From Aeromicrobium sp. Root344 (GTDB lineage Bacteria; Actinomycetota; Actinomycetes; Propionibacteriales; Nocardioidaceae), in contig NZ_LMDH01000001.1 in the NCBI RefSeq assembly GCF_001425755.1, positions 1,314,239 through 1,378,238 of the forward strand: 64,000 bases of DNA. Direction: 5' to 3'. Position numbers and translations under genes: made by a program. Every line of letters starts with the position of its first letter. Position 1 is the first letter of the stretch. The notes under the pieces were generated by a model. That model did not search any database. It saw only the letters and a list, made by a program, of their open reading frames with translations, and was not told the origin of the DNA. Shown here one piece after another: positions 25,905 through 34,029 of the stretch.

Positions 25905-26611
25905 ACGAGCTCCCCGAGGTCTTGGACCACGACGTCGGCGCCGTGGTCCAGCAGCTTGTCGGGACCCACGCCGCGGTCGACGCCCACCACGAGGCCGAAG
26001 TCACCGGCGTGCCCGGCGGCGACACCCGACAGCGCGTCCTCGAACACGACGGCCCGCTCCTTGGGGACGCCGAGCTGCTCGGCGGCGTCGAGGAAGGTGT
26101 CGGGCTGCGGCTTGCCGGCGAGCCCGCGCTCGGCCGCCACGGAACCGTCGACGATGACGGGGAAGAAGTCGATCATCATGGCGGCGCGCAGGACGGGCTT
26201 GGCGTTGCGCGAGCTCGACACGATCGCCATCTTGGTGCCGCGCTCGACGAGAGCGTTGACCAGCGCCACCGAGCCGGGATAGGGGTCGACGCCGTCGGTC
26301 TCCAGGATCTGCTCGAAGTCGGCGTTCTTGCGGTTGCCGAGACCGGCGACAGACGCGGACGACGGAGGATCGTTGGGATCGCCCTCGGGCAGCTCGATCT
26401 CGCGACTCGCAAGGAACGACCTGACACCCTCGTAGCGCGGCTTGCCGTCGACGTACGTGTAGTAGTCGTCGTCGGTGTACGGCTCGGCGATGCCCCGCTC
26501 CTTGAGGAAGTCGCCGAACATCTGGGCCCAGGCGCGCATGTGCACCTCGGCCGTCGGCGTGATCACGCCGTCGAGGTCGAAGAGCGCAGCGTCGTAGTCG
26601 TTCCAATCCAC
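25901..26611 (-). CDS. pgmB: Beta-phosphoglucomutase (HAD class I)
   Basis: A 236-residue HAD hydrolase with FDLDGVITP (nucleophile D12, acid D14), the cap insertion of phosphomutases, SSSRNAKP (motif II) and KPQPDTFLDAAEQLG with VFEDALSGV (motifs III/IV). Coupling by ATGA to a GH65 phosphorylase is strong evidence for beta-phosphoglucomutase, which converts beta-glucose 1-phosphate to glucose 6-phosphate for glycolysis. Together the pair forms an energy-saving disaccharide degradation unit. It uses a GTG start. No sugar transporter is beside it. Confidence 0.9.
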   Translation of the reverse strand: MDWNDYDAALFDLDGVITPTAEVHMRAWAQMFGDFLKERGIAEPYTDDDYYTYVDGKPRYEGVRSFLASREIELPEGDPNDPPSSASVAGLGNRKNADFEQILETDGVDPYPGSVALVNALVERGTKMAIVSSSRNAKPVLRAAMMIDFFPVIVDGSVAAERGLAGKPQPDTFLDAAEQLGVPKERAVVFEDALSGVAAGHAGDFGLVVGVDRGVGPDKLLDHGADVVVQDLGELV

Positions 26612-26688
26612 ACGGACGAGCGTATGCCCGAGAGGGCCACGACCGTTAAAAAACGGGGTGCGTCGCTCGACACAGAATTGGCCCGACG

Positions 26689-27954
26689 TCAGCCCGCCGC
26701 GACGACTCTCACGGTCGGCGCACTCGTGACGAACGTCGTGAGGTAGCCCGTCTTGGCTCCGGTGACCCGGACCTGGATCCGCTTGTTCAGGTCAGCCGCA
26801 GTGGGCACGTACGTCTTCGACGTGGCTCCGGCAACGAGAACGCCCTCGGAGTACCACTGGTAGGTGAACGTGATGCCGTCCGGCGTCCAGGTGCCCTCGT
26901 TGGCGGTCAGCGTCTGACCGACCTTGGCCGTGCCGGTGATCGTCGGCGTGGCGTACCCCAGCTGGTCGAGCTGGGCGAGCGGGGCGGTCTGCGCAGTGGT
27001 GACCGTCGCGGACGTGTAGCCGGTCTTGGATCCGGTCACCGCGACCGAGAGCTTCGTGCCCGCGCGCGAGGTGCCCGGGGTGAAGGACGTGCCGTTGGCA
27101 CCCGTGATGGCAACTCCGTCGGCGAGCCACTGATAGGTGAACGTCACGCCGGTCGGCGTCCACGTGCCGGGGCTGACGGTCAGCTTCTCGCCGACCTTGG
27201 GAGTGCCGCTGATCGTGGGAGCCACCGTGTTGGCGACCGGCACCGCCGTGGCCGGCGTGACGGCTGCCGTGGCCTGGCTGGTGGAGAACGTCGTGAGGTA
27301 GCCGGCCTTGCTGCCCGTGACGGTCACCTGGAGGCGCTTGCCGACGTCAGCCGCCGTCGGGACGTACGTCTTGGCGGTCGCCCCGGTGATGGCCGTGCCG
27401 TCGGCGAGCCACTTGTAGGTGAAGGCGATGCCGTCAGGAGTCCAGGCGCCTTCGTTGGCGGTCAGCGTCTGACCGACCTTGGCCGTGCCTGTGATCGTCG
27501 GAACGGCGTAGCCGAGGTTCGTCAGCGCGGGCACGGCGGCGGTCTGCGCGCTCGTGGCGGTGCCGGGGTTCTTCATGCACTTCAACGCCGTGACCTTGAC
27601 CGAGAGCTTCTTGCCGACAGCGCCACCCGGGACCACGTACGTCGGCGAGGCCGTGGCCTCCGTGACGGGCGCCCCGTCAGCCAGCCACTGGTAGGTGAAC
27701 GTCGCACCCGTCGGGGACCAGGTGCCAGGGCTCGCGGTCAGCGTCGAGGCGACCTTGACGGTGCCGGAGATCGTCGGCGGCGCGGTGTTGACCATCGAGC
27801 CGAGCCCGATGCGGCAGAGGAGGCTGCCCAGGTCGATGCCGGTCGGATCCGGGTCAGCCGCGCTCGCCCTCGACGGTGCGACGCCGACCACGCACACGGC
27901 GGTCAAGAGCAGCGCAGCGGCGCGACGGAGTGAACGGGTGTGGAGGATGTTCAT
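26689..27954 (-). CDS. Secreted protein with four Ig-like repeats
   Basis: A 421-residue exported protein. The signal peptide is RRAAALLLTAVCVVGVAPSRASA (cleavage near residue 32). It then has four tandem beta-sandwich repeats of about 85-93 residues, at 59-143, 152-235, 246-326 and 337-421, each with PTI[ST]GT.KV...LT, TYQWLADG and an [SK]V.VTG.K ending. Repeats 1 and 3 resemble each other, as do 2 and 4, so a two-repeat unit was duplicated. One Cys pair (C47, C126) may form a disulfide. There is no cell-wall anchor. The same repeat occurs in the secreted protein at 6842-8887. It is probably an adhesin-like or surface-layer part; function is unknown. Confidence 0.8.
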   Translation of the reverse strand: MNILHTRSLRRAAALLLTAVCVVGVAPSRASAADPDPTGIDLGSLLCRIGLGSMVNTAPPTISGTVKVASTLTASPGTWSPTGATFTYQWLADGAPVTEATASPTYVVPGGAVGKKLSVKVTALKCMKNPGTATSAQTAAVPALTNLGYAVPTITGTAKVGQTLTANEGAWTPDGIAFTYKWLADGTAITGATAKTYVPTAADVGKRLQVTVTGSKAGYLTTFSTSQATAAVTPATAVPVANTVAPTISGTPKVGEKLTVSPGTWTPTGVTFTYQWLADGVAITGANGTSFTPGTSRAGTKLSVAVTGSKTGYTSATVTTAQTAPLAQLDQLGYATPTITGTAKVGQTLTANEGTWTPDGITFTYQWYSEGVLVAGATSKTYVPTAADLNKRIQVRVTGAKTGYLTTFVTSAPTVRVVAAG

Positions 27955-28067
27955 GGGAGTGTCTCCAGGTGTCGTAAGTCCCTCGACGTCGACACTAGAA
28001 CAGGCTTTCCGTCAAAGCAGCAGAATCGGCAGACTTCCCTGCTGCCGACGTCATCTAGGGTGACTGC

Positions 28068-29249
28068 ATGGGTCTCGGAGCGGACAGCGAAGTCGGTCGC
28101 CTGCGTACGGTCATGCTGCACCGGCCCGGCCCCGAGCTCGGCCGCCTGACGCCCCGCAACAACGACCAGCTCCTGTTCGACGGCATCCCGTGGCTCGGCC
28201 GCGCGCAGGACGAGCACGATGCCTTCGCCCAGGCGCTGCGCGACCGCGACGTGGAGGTGCTCTACCTCGTCGAGCTCCTGATCGAGGCCCTGGCTGTCGA
28301 GGAGGCGCGCGCGACGATCATCGAGAGCACGACCGCAAGCCTCCAGCTCGGCGACGGGCTGCGCCGGCACATCGCCCGGGTCATGACGGACCTCGCGCCC
28401 GAGGAGCTCGCGCTGACGCTGACGGCCGGCCTACGCAACGACGAGGTCACCAGCTTCCGCAGCATCGTCACGAGCCTGCTGCCGCCCGAGGACTTCCTCA
28501 TCGAGCCACTGCCCAACCTGCTGTTCACCCGCGACTCGTCGGTATGGCTGCCAGGTCACGTCGCGGTGACGAGCCTGGCGATGCCGGCACGCGTGCGGGA
28601 GACCCAGCTGACCGGGCTGATCTACGAGCACCATCCGCGGTTCTCCGGGGTGCCCCGTGTCCACGGCCCGCATCTCGAGCACGTCGAGGGTGGCGACGTG
28701 CTGCTCCTGGCACCCGGCGTGATCGCGGTCGGCGTCGGCGAGCGGACGACTCCGGCCGGTTTCGAGCGGTTCGCCCGACAGGTGCTGACCGGCGGGCTCG
28801 CCCGCACTGTGCTGGCCGTGCCGATCGCGCAGGAGCGGGCCACGATGCACCTCGACACGATCGTCACGATGGTCGACGTCGACACCGTGGTGATCTATCC
28901 CAACATGGCCGACAACCTCCGCGCCCATGCCGTGACCTTCGCGGGAGACGAGCTGGTCGTGGCCGACGAGCAGTCGTTCTTCACCGCCGCGGCGCGGGCC
29001 ATGGGCATCGAGACGCTGCACCAGATCGACACCGGGCTCGACCCGGTCACCGCCGAGCGCGAGCAGTGGGACGACGGCAACAACACGTTGGCGATCGGTC
29101 CGCGGCTCGCCGTCGCGTACGAGCGCAACGAGCAGACCAACGCGCGGCTCGAGGAGCACGGCATCGAGGTCGTGGCGATCAGCGGCTCAGAGCTCGGCTC
29201 GGGTCGGGGTGGTCCACGCTGCATGTCCTGTCCGATGGAGCGCGACTGA
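28068..29249 (+). CDS. arcA: Arginine deiminase
   Basis: A 393-residue guanidino-group hydrolase that converts arginine to citrulline and ammonia. The catalytic cysteine is C385 in GGPRCMSCPMERD, equivalent to Cys406 of the Pseudomonas enzyme. Other active-site blocks are NLLFTRDSSVW, HLEHVEGGDVLLL, ATMHLDTIVTMVD and DDGNNTL. No ornithine carbamoyltransferase (arcB), carbamate kinase (arcC) or antiporter is next to it, so it may act alone in acid or nitrogen response instead of in a full ADI pathway. It is followed after 3 bp by the ECF41 sigma gene. Confidence 0.95.
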   Translation: MGLGADSEVGRLRTVMLHRPGPELGRLTPRNNDQLLFDGIPWLGRAQDEHDAFAQALRDRDVEVLYLVELLIEALAVEEARATIIESTTASLQLGDGLRRHIARVMTDLAPEELALTLTAGLRNDEVTSFRSIVTSLLPPEDFLIEPLPNLLFTRDSSVWLPGHVAVTSLAMPARVRETQLTGLIYEHHPRFSGVPRVHGPHLEHVEGGDVLLLAPGVIAVGVGERTTPAGFERFARQVLTGGLARTVLAVPIAQERATMHLDTIVTMVDVDTVVIYPNMADNLRAHAVTFAGDELVVADEQSFFTAAARAMGIETLHQIDTGLDPVTAEREQWDDGNNTLAIGPRLAVAYERNEQTNARLEEHGIEVVAISGSELGSGRGGPRCMSCPMERD

Positions 29250-29252
29250 GCC

Positions 29253-30194
29253 ATGACCCTTGTCGACACGTTCGAGGCTGAACGCCCGCGCCTGATCAAC
29301 GTCGCCTACCGGCTGACCGGTAGCGTCGCGGACGCCGAGGACGCGGTCCAGGAGGCCTGGCTCCGGCTCGACCGCGCCTCGACACGCACGTCGATCGACA
29401 ACCTGCAGGCGTGGCTCACGACGGTCGTCAGCCGCCTGTGCCTCGATCGGCTGACCTCGGCCGCCGCGCGGCGCGAGACGTACGTCGGACAGTGGCTGCC
29501 CGAGCCGATCGTCACGCCGATCACCTCGTCGACGAGCTCCGGTGACATCGCACGGGATCCGCTCGAGACGGTCGTCAGCGACGAGGACAACCGCTTCGCG
29601 GCCCTCGTCGTGCTCGACGTCCTACCGCCCGACCAGCGCGTCGCGTTCGTGCTGCACGATGCGTTCGGCGTCCCGTTCGACGAGATCGCCGAGGTGCTCG
29701 GCATCCAGGCGGCCAACGCGCGCCAGCTCGCCTCTCGCGCCCGCCGGACAGTGGCGGACCCGCCGCCTCCGGTTCCTGACGAGGAGCACAACGCCGCCGT
29801 CAGCCGGTTCCTCGAGGCGATGGCGACCGGCGACCTCAACGCCGTGCTGGCGACCCTGCATCCCGACGCCTTGGTCATGGGCGACGCCAACGGCACCACC
29901 AACACCGCGGTCAACGTGATCCACGGTGCCGAGAAGTTCGCCCGGTTCTACCTCGGCCTGCTCAAGCGCTACGGCCCCGATGCGCTCACCAGCATGGAGC
30001 TCGTCCGGGTCAACGGCCAGCTGGGCGTCGCCACCTTCGGGTGGCAGGGCGACACAGCGCGCAACAGCTCGCCCCCACGCGTCGCGGGGTTCGCGGTGCG
30101 CGACGGCCTGGTCTGCGCGACGTACGACATCGCGAACCCCGAGAAGTGGTCGGGCGTCAGGCTCCCTGACTGGCCGGCTCGGCCGGTTCAGTAG
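29253..30194 (+). CDS. sigJ: ECF41-type RNA polymerase sigma factor (SigJ-like)
   Basis: A 313-residue ECF sigma factor with sigma2 (about 10-75, AYRLTGSVADAEDAVQEAWL), sigma4 (about 125-180, DQRVAFVLHDAFGVPFDEIAEVLG) and a C-terminal SnoaL/NTF2-like domain (about 185-300), the defining layout of group ECF41, which has no anti-sigma factor. The WLPEP motif between the sigma domains, diagnostic of ECF41, is present (GQWLPEPIV). The convergent gene, overlapping by 38 bp, encodes a carboxymuconolactone-decarboxylase protein, the usual ECF41 target, and a matching ECF41 promoter precedes that gene (30802-30828). Confidence 0.93.
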   Translation: MTLVDTFEAERPRLINVAYRLTGSVADAEDAVQEAWLRLDRASTRTSIDNLQAWLTTVVSRLCLDRLTSAAARRETYVGQWLPEPIVTPITSSTSSGDIARDPLETVVSDEDNRFAALVVLDVLPPDQRVAFVLHDAFGVPFDEIAEVLGIQAANARQLASRARRTVADPPPPVPDEEHNAAVSRFLEAMATGDLNAVLATLHPDALVMGDANGTTNTAVNVIHGAEKFARFYLGLLKRYGPDALTSMELVRVNGQLGVATFGWQGDTARNSSPPRVAGFAVRDGLVCATYDIANPEKWSGVRLPDWPARPVQ

Positions 30195-30756
30195 CCCACG
30201 GCACCCGGCAGGCGTCGCCGGAGCTGAAGCCCTGGTCGGTGATCCCGAGCGCGTGGTTCATCCGGGCGCGCTGGTTCTCGTGCGTGATCTGGTACGTCAG
30301 CTCGAGCACGCCGGCGTGGCCGTACTTCTCGACCAGCGAGGCGACCTGCTCGTCGGTCACCTCGGTCGGCGTCGCGGTGATCGCGTCGGAGTAGCGGATG
30401 ACCTCCCGCTCGGCCTCGGTGAACTTGTCGGACGTCTCGAACTCGCCGATCTCCTTGAGCCGGTCGATGTCGAGGCCCTCGAGGCGCTGCAGCATCGCGC
30501 CGAAGTCGACGCACCACGAGCAACCGACGGTCCACGCCGTGCGATAGACCGCGAGCTCGATGAGCGGTGCCGGCACGACGCGCATGGCCTTCTGCAGCGC
30601 GAGCTCGTGCCGTGCGGCGAGCATGAAGATCTTGCGGTGGTGCGCCATGATCGCGAACGGTTCGGGCACCTCGCCGACCTGCTTGCGCGCCATGCGGTAG
30701 CCGATCCTGACGATCGCGCCGGCGTCCTTGGGGGCGAGAGCGGGGATGCGAGGCAT
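30157..30756 (-). CDS. Carboxymuconolactone decarboxylase/AhpD-like protein
   Basis: A 199-residue AhpD-like helical protein with the CxxC redox motif in TVGCSWCVDFG and a downstream His-containing helix (TYQITHENQRARMNHALG). Members are alkylhydroperoxidase-like or carboxymuconolactone decarboxylases. An AGGAGAAT ribosome-binding site precedes ATG 30756. It is the canonical partner (the COE group) of the ECF41 sigma factor encoded opposite, and its promoter is at 30802-30828. Substrate and the signal that activates the system are not known. Confidence 0.88.
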   Translation of the reverse strand: MPRIPALAPKDAGAIVRIGYRMARKQVGEVPEPFAIMAHHRKIFMLAARHELALQKAMRVVPAPLIELAVYRTAWTVGCSWCVDFGAMLQRLEGLDIDRLKEIGEFETSDKFTEAEREVIRYSDAITATPTEVTDEQVASLVEKYGHAGVLELTYQITHENQRARMNHALGITDQGFSSGDACRVPWATEPAEPASQGA

Positions 30757-30801
30757 GGGATTCTCCTGTCCTGCGGCGCCCCTTGCGCCGCTCACCCCCC
30801 A

Positions 30802-30828
30802 GACGGCGCACCCCGCAGGGATGTGACA
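30802..30828 (-). promoter_or_regulatory. ECF41-dependent promoter of the CMD gene
   Basis: Read on the minus strand: TGTCACA (30828-30822), then exactly 16 bases, then CGTC (30805-30802), followed after 45 bases by the CMD start codon. This matches the published ECF41 promoter consensus (TGTCACA, N16, CGTC). Recognition by the adjacent sigma factor is therefore strongly predicted. Confidence 0.85.
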
Positions 30829-30829
30829 G

Positions 30830-32230
30830 CTACAGGTTGATCATGTGGCCGGCAAGGCCGTGGAAGCCCTCCTGCAGCGCCTCGCTGAGCGTCGGGTGCG
30901 TGTGCACGTTGCGGGCCAGCTCGAGCGCGCCGAGGTCCCACTTCTGCGCCAGAGTCAGCTCGGGCAACAGCTCGGCGACGTCGGCGCCGATCAGGTGACC
31001 GCCCAGCAGCTCGAGGTGCTCACCATCGGCGATGAGCTTGATGAACCCGCCGGGCTCGCCGAGTCCCTGCGCCTTGCCGTTGGCGGTGAACGGGAACTTG
31101 GCGACCTTGACGTCGTAGCCCTCGTCGCGTGCCTGCTGCTCGGTGAGCCCGAAGCTCGCGACCTGAGGCTGGCTGAACGTCGCGCGCGGCATCATCCGGT
31201 AGTCGCCGAGCTCCTGCGTCTCTGCGTTGCCGATCGTCTCGGCGGCGACGACACCCTGCGCCTCCGCCACGTGCGCGAGCTGGAGCTTGGCCGTGACGTC
31301 GCCGATCGCGTAGATGTGCGGGACGTTCGTCCGCATACGTCCGTCGATCGCGATGGCGCCTCGCTCGGTCAGCTCGACCCCTGTGGTCTCGAGCCCGAAG
31401 CCCTCGACACGAGGCGCGAAGCCCACCGACACCAGGACCCGGTCGGTCTCGATCGTGGTGCTGGTGCCGTCCTTGCCCGTGTAGGTCACGGTCACGCCGT
31501 CGTGGTGGTCGGTCACGTACTCGACCTTGGTCGACGTCAGGATCGGGATGCCGAGCTTGCGGTAGGCCTTGGTGATCTCCTTGGAGACCTCGACGTCCTC
31601 GTAGGGCAGGGCCCGGTCGAGGAACTCCACGATCGTCACGTCCACGCCGTAGCTCTTGAGCACGTACGCGAACTCCATGCCGATCGCACCCGCGCCGACG
31701 ACCAGCATCGTGCGGGGCAGGTCGCGGTCGAGGATCTGCTCCTCGTACGTCACGACGTTGGTGCTGGGCTTGACACCGGGCAGCATGCGCACGGTCGAGC
31801 CCGTCGCGATGATCGCGTTGGCGAACTCGACGGTCTCGGTGCCGCCGGCCGTCAGGGCGACCTCGAGGGAGTGGGGACCGGTGAACGTCCCGCGGCCGTC
31901 GAGCTCGGTGATCCCGTTCTTCTTCATGAGGAAGTGGACGCCCTTGACCCGCCCGTCGGCGACCTCACGGCTGCGGTCGAACGCAACGCCGTAGTCGAAG
32001 CTGACGTCGCCGCGGATGCCGAACGTGTCGGCGTGATGCGTGAAGATCTGCGCGAGCTCGGCGTTGCGGAGCAGCGCCTTCGACGGGATGCACCCGACAT
32101 TGAGGCACACACCGCCCCAGTACTTCTCCTCCACCACGGCCACGCTCAGGCCGAGCTGGGCGGCGCGAACCGCGGCCACATATCCACCGGGGCCGGCGCC
32201 GAGCACGACCACGTCAAAGGAACTCGTCAT
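30830..32230 (-). CDS. lpdA: Dihydrolipoyl dehydrogenase (E3)
   Basis: A 466-residue flavoprotein disulfide reductase. It has the FAD motif GAGPGGY (11-17), redox-active Cys42/Cys47 in GGVCLNVGC, the NAD motif [10 protein letters not shown], and the C-terminal catalytic pair His445/Glu450 in HPTLSE. It reoxidises lipoamide in pyruvate, 2-oxoglutarate and branched-chain dehydrogenase complexes. It stands alone, which is common for actinobacterial lpd. Its stop lies just beyond the ECF41 promoter of the neighbouring CMD gene. Confidence 0.97.
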   Translation of the reverse strand: MTSSFDVVVLGAGPGGYVAAVRAAQLGLSVAVVEEKYWGGVCLNVGCIPSKALLRNAELAQIFTHHADTFGIRGDVSFDYGVAFDRSREVADGRVKGVHFLMKKNGITELDGRGTFTGPHSLEVALTAGGTETVEFANAIIATGSTVRMLPGVKPSTNVVTYEEQILDRDLPRTMLVVGAGAIGMEFAYVLKSYGVDVTIVEFLDRALPYEDVEVSKEITKAYRKLGIPILTSTKVEYVTDHHDGVTVTYTGKDGTSTTIETDRVLVSVGFAPRVEGFGLETTGVELTERGAIAIDGRMRTNVPHIYAIGDVTAKLQLAHVAEAQGVVAAETIGNAETQELGDYRMMPRATFSQPQVASFGLTEQQARDEGYDVKVAKFPFTANGKAQGLGEPGGFIKLIADGEHLELLGGHLIGADVAELLPELTLAQKWDLGALELARNVHTHPTLSEALQEGFHGLAGHMINL

Positions 32231-32275
32231 GCCTCATTCAACCGCTAGGCCGACCATGAGATTCCCCCGGGACCT

Positions 32276-33115
32276 TCAGCGAATCTGGACCTGGCCGCTC
32301 AGCAGGGCGGCGCGAGCCGAGCGCTGCTCGGAGGTCAGCGGCGCGTCCTCGGCGAGAGCAGCCTCGAGGCGCCCGCGGAACTCCAGGGCGGGCTTCTCCA
32401 GGTCAGCGGCAGATGCGTCAAACTCCCAGACCGGTACGAGCCGGCCGTGCGCGCGGAAGTGGCCGATCAGCTTGGTGCCCTCGCCCAGCGTCTCCTCGCC
32501 GCGCACCTTGAGGCGGGCGAGGGCGTCGAGCAGCGGGGTCTCGTCGTCGGTCATGACCCAACGCAGGAAGCGCTGCGGCCCCATCTCGGTCCAGTAGGCC
32601 GAGTCGACCGACTCCAGCCTGACCGTGGGGGCGATCGTCTGGTTGGCCTCGGCGAGCAGCTCTGCCGTCTCCGGCCGCTCGTCGGTGCCCTCGACCCAGT
32701 AGTCGAAGCCCTCGTGCACCGCGACGTCGAAGCTGCTCGACGGATCGATGAGGTCCTGGAGCCGCGAACCGACGCCGGGCTCCGTCATGCGCACAGGCTG
32801 GCCCGGCTCCATCTCGAGCGCGGTCTCCACGACGTACGCGAGGTCGCGGCTGATGTCGCCGAAGTTGTGCGCGACCTGCAGACCCACCCAGATCTCACCG
32901 TCGGGGCGCACGATGCCGGCGCCGTTGCCCGGCAGCAGCGAGCAGATGCGGACGGTCCGGCCGGAGGCCAACGTGATGGTCGCCGACGCCGAGGGGACGA
33001 ACTCGCGCAGGGCGATCCAGTCGCCCTCGTTGGGGAGTCCCTCGAAGGTGCGCGCCACGAACGGCATGCGTTCCTTCTTGGCGGCCTTGTTCTTGAGTCG
33101 CGACTTCTTGCCCAT
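32276..33115 (-). CDS. DUF5926 family protein
   Basis: A 279-residue actinobacterial protein of unknown function. The N-terminus is strongly basic (GKKSRLKNKAAKKERM), then the family blocks FEGLPNEGDWIALREFVPSA and a long acidic/hydrophobic region (RDLAYVVETALEMEPGQPV) follow. No catalytic motif was recognised. It is transcribed in the same direction as lpdA, 45 bp away. Its basic tail could bind nucleic acid or ribosomes; that is a guess. Confidence 0.8.
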   Translation of the reverse strand: MGKKSRLKNKAAKKERMPFVARTFEGLPNEGDWIALREFVPSASATITLASGRTVRICSLLPGNGAGIVRPDGEIWVGLQVAHNFGDISRDLAYVVETALEMEPGQPVRMTEPGVGSRLQDLIDPSSSFDVAVHEGFDYWVEGTDERPETAELLAEANQTIAPTVRLESVDSAYWTEMGPQRFLRWVMTDDETPLLDALARLKVRGEETLGEGTKLIGHFRAHGRLVPVWEFDASAADLEKPALEFRGRLEAALAEDAPLTSEQRSARAALLSGQVQIR

Positions 33116-33148
33116 GACGGGCGAGTCTAGGCGACCGGGTCGAGCCGA

Positions 33149-33544
33149 TCAGTGGGGGCTGAGGCCGAGCTCGGCGTTGACCCGGGTGCCGGTCGACATG
33201 TCGACCCACCAGCGGTCGGCGACCCGGTTGATGATCGACAGCCCACGCCCACTGAGCGAGTCCTCGTCGAAGTCGATCGGCTTGAGGGAGCCACCCTTGC
33301 CGGCGTCGTAGACGCTCAGCTCGAGCAGCGTGCCATTGATCGCCCACGAGATCTCGATCGTGCCGTCGGACGTGGGTACGCCGTGACAGACCGCGTTGGC
33401 GATCATCTCGCTGATCACGATGAGGGCGTTGTCGATGACCTCGGCGGACGCCCGGTTGACCGTGAGGAACGCGGCGAGCCGGGTGCGCGCGACGCCCGGC
33501 GTCGAGGCGACGAAGGGTAGGCGGATGGTGTCATGAACCTTCAT
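33149..33544 (-). CDS. RsbW-like anti-sigma/ATP-binding regulator
   Basis: A 131-residue GHKL ATPase-fold protein of the HATPase_c_2 type. The N box is seen in LIVISEMIANAVCHGVP, the G1 box as YDAGKGG and the G2 box as GRGLSIINRVAD. Such short stand-alone proteins are serine kinases or anti-sigma factors in partner-switching systems. No anti-anti-sigma factor or SigB-type gene is adjacent. ATG 33544 is used. An inverted repeat ATTCGC-AAGG-GCGAAT (33585-33600) lies 41 bp upstream. Confidence 0.85.
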   Translation of the reverse strand: MKVHDTIRLPFVASTPGVARTRLAAFLTVNRASAEVIDNALIVISEMIANAVCHGVPTSDGTIEISWAINGTLLELSVYDAGKGGSLKPIDFDEDSLSGRGLSIINRVADRWWVDMSTGTRVNAELGLSPH

Positions 33545-33584
33545 GACCACCACCCATCTGCCGCGGAACAGGAGGCGTCGCTGG

Positions 33585-33600
33585 ATTCGCAAGGGCGAAT
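33585..33600. promoter_or_regulatory. Candidate operator in the HATPase-rhodanese intergenic region
   Basis: A perfect 6-bp inverted repeat with a 4-base spacer (ATTCGC-AAGG-GCGAAT) lies in the region between the divergent HATPase and rhodanese genes. The binding protein is unknown. Confidence 0.4.
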
Positions 33601-33711
33601 GGCGACACCTGTATAGCCCAAAGTAACTACTCGGAGGGGTTCATCGCTACTCCCCGGGCAAAGAACACCCCCGTACGTGTCGCATCACACGGTGCGAGAG
33701 ACCATGGAGAC

Positions 33712-34029
33712 ATGAGCGAATCCGGCATTCCCAGCACCGACATCAACGGCGTTCCGGAGGTGATCCCCGCCGATCTCGTCGTCCTCGATGTCCGCGAGCC
33801 GCACGAGTGGGCGGCCGGTCACATCGACGGCGCGATCCACATCCCGCTCCGCGAGCTGCCCAACCGCGTCGGCGAGCTCGACCCGTCGGCACGGGCGCTC
33901 GTGGTCTGCCATGTCGGCGGCCGCTCCGCCCAGGCGACCGCGTGGCTGCACGCCCAGGGGCACGACGTGGTCAACCTCGAGGGCGGCATGGACGCCTGGG
34001 AGCGGGCCGGGCGACCGATCGCGGGCTAG
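33712..34029 (+). CDS. Rhodanese-like sulfurtransferase domain protein
   Basis: A 105-residue single rhodanese domain. The active-site loop is VCHVGGRSAQ, with the catalytic Cys expected to carry a persulfide, and VLDVREPHEWAAGHIDGA is the family's N-terminal signature. It would move sulfane sulfur to thiols or cyanide or act in sulfur trafficking. The stop shares CTAG with the convergent CPBP protease gene. Confidence 0.92.
   Translation: MSESGIPSTDINGVPEVIPADLVVLDVREPHEWAAGHIDGAIHIPLRELPNRVGELDPSARALVVCHVGGRSAQATAWLHAQGHDVVNLEGGMDAWERAGRPIAG

Noticed and set aside
28068..29249. Complete arginine deiminase operon
   Set aside because: Only arcA is present; no arcB, arcC or arginine-ornithine antiporter lies within several kilobases.
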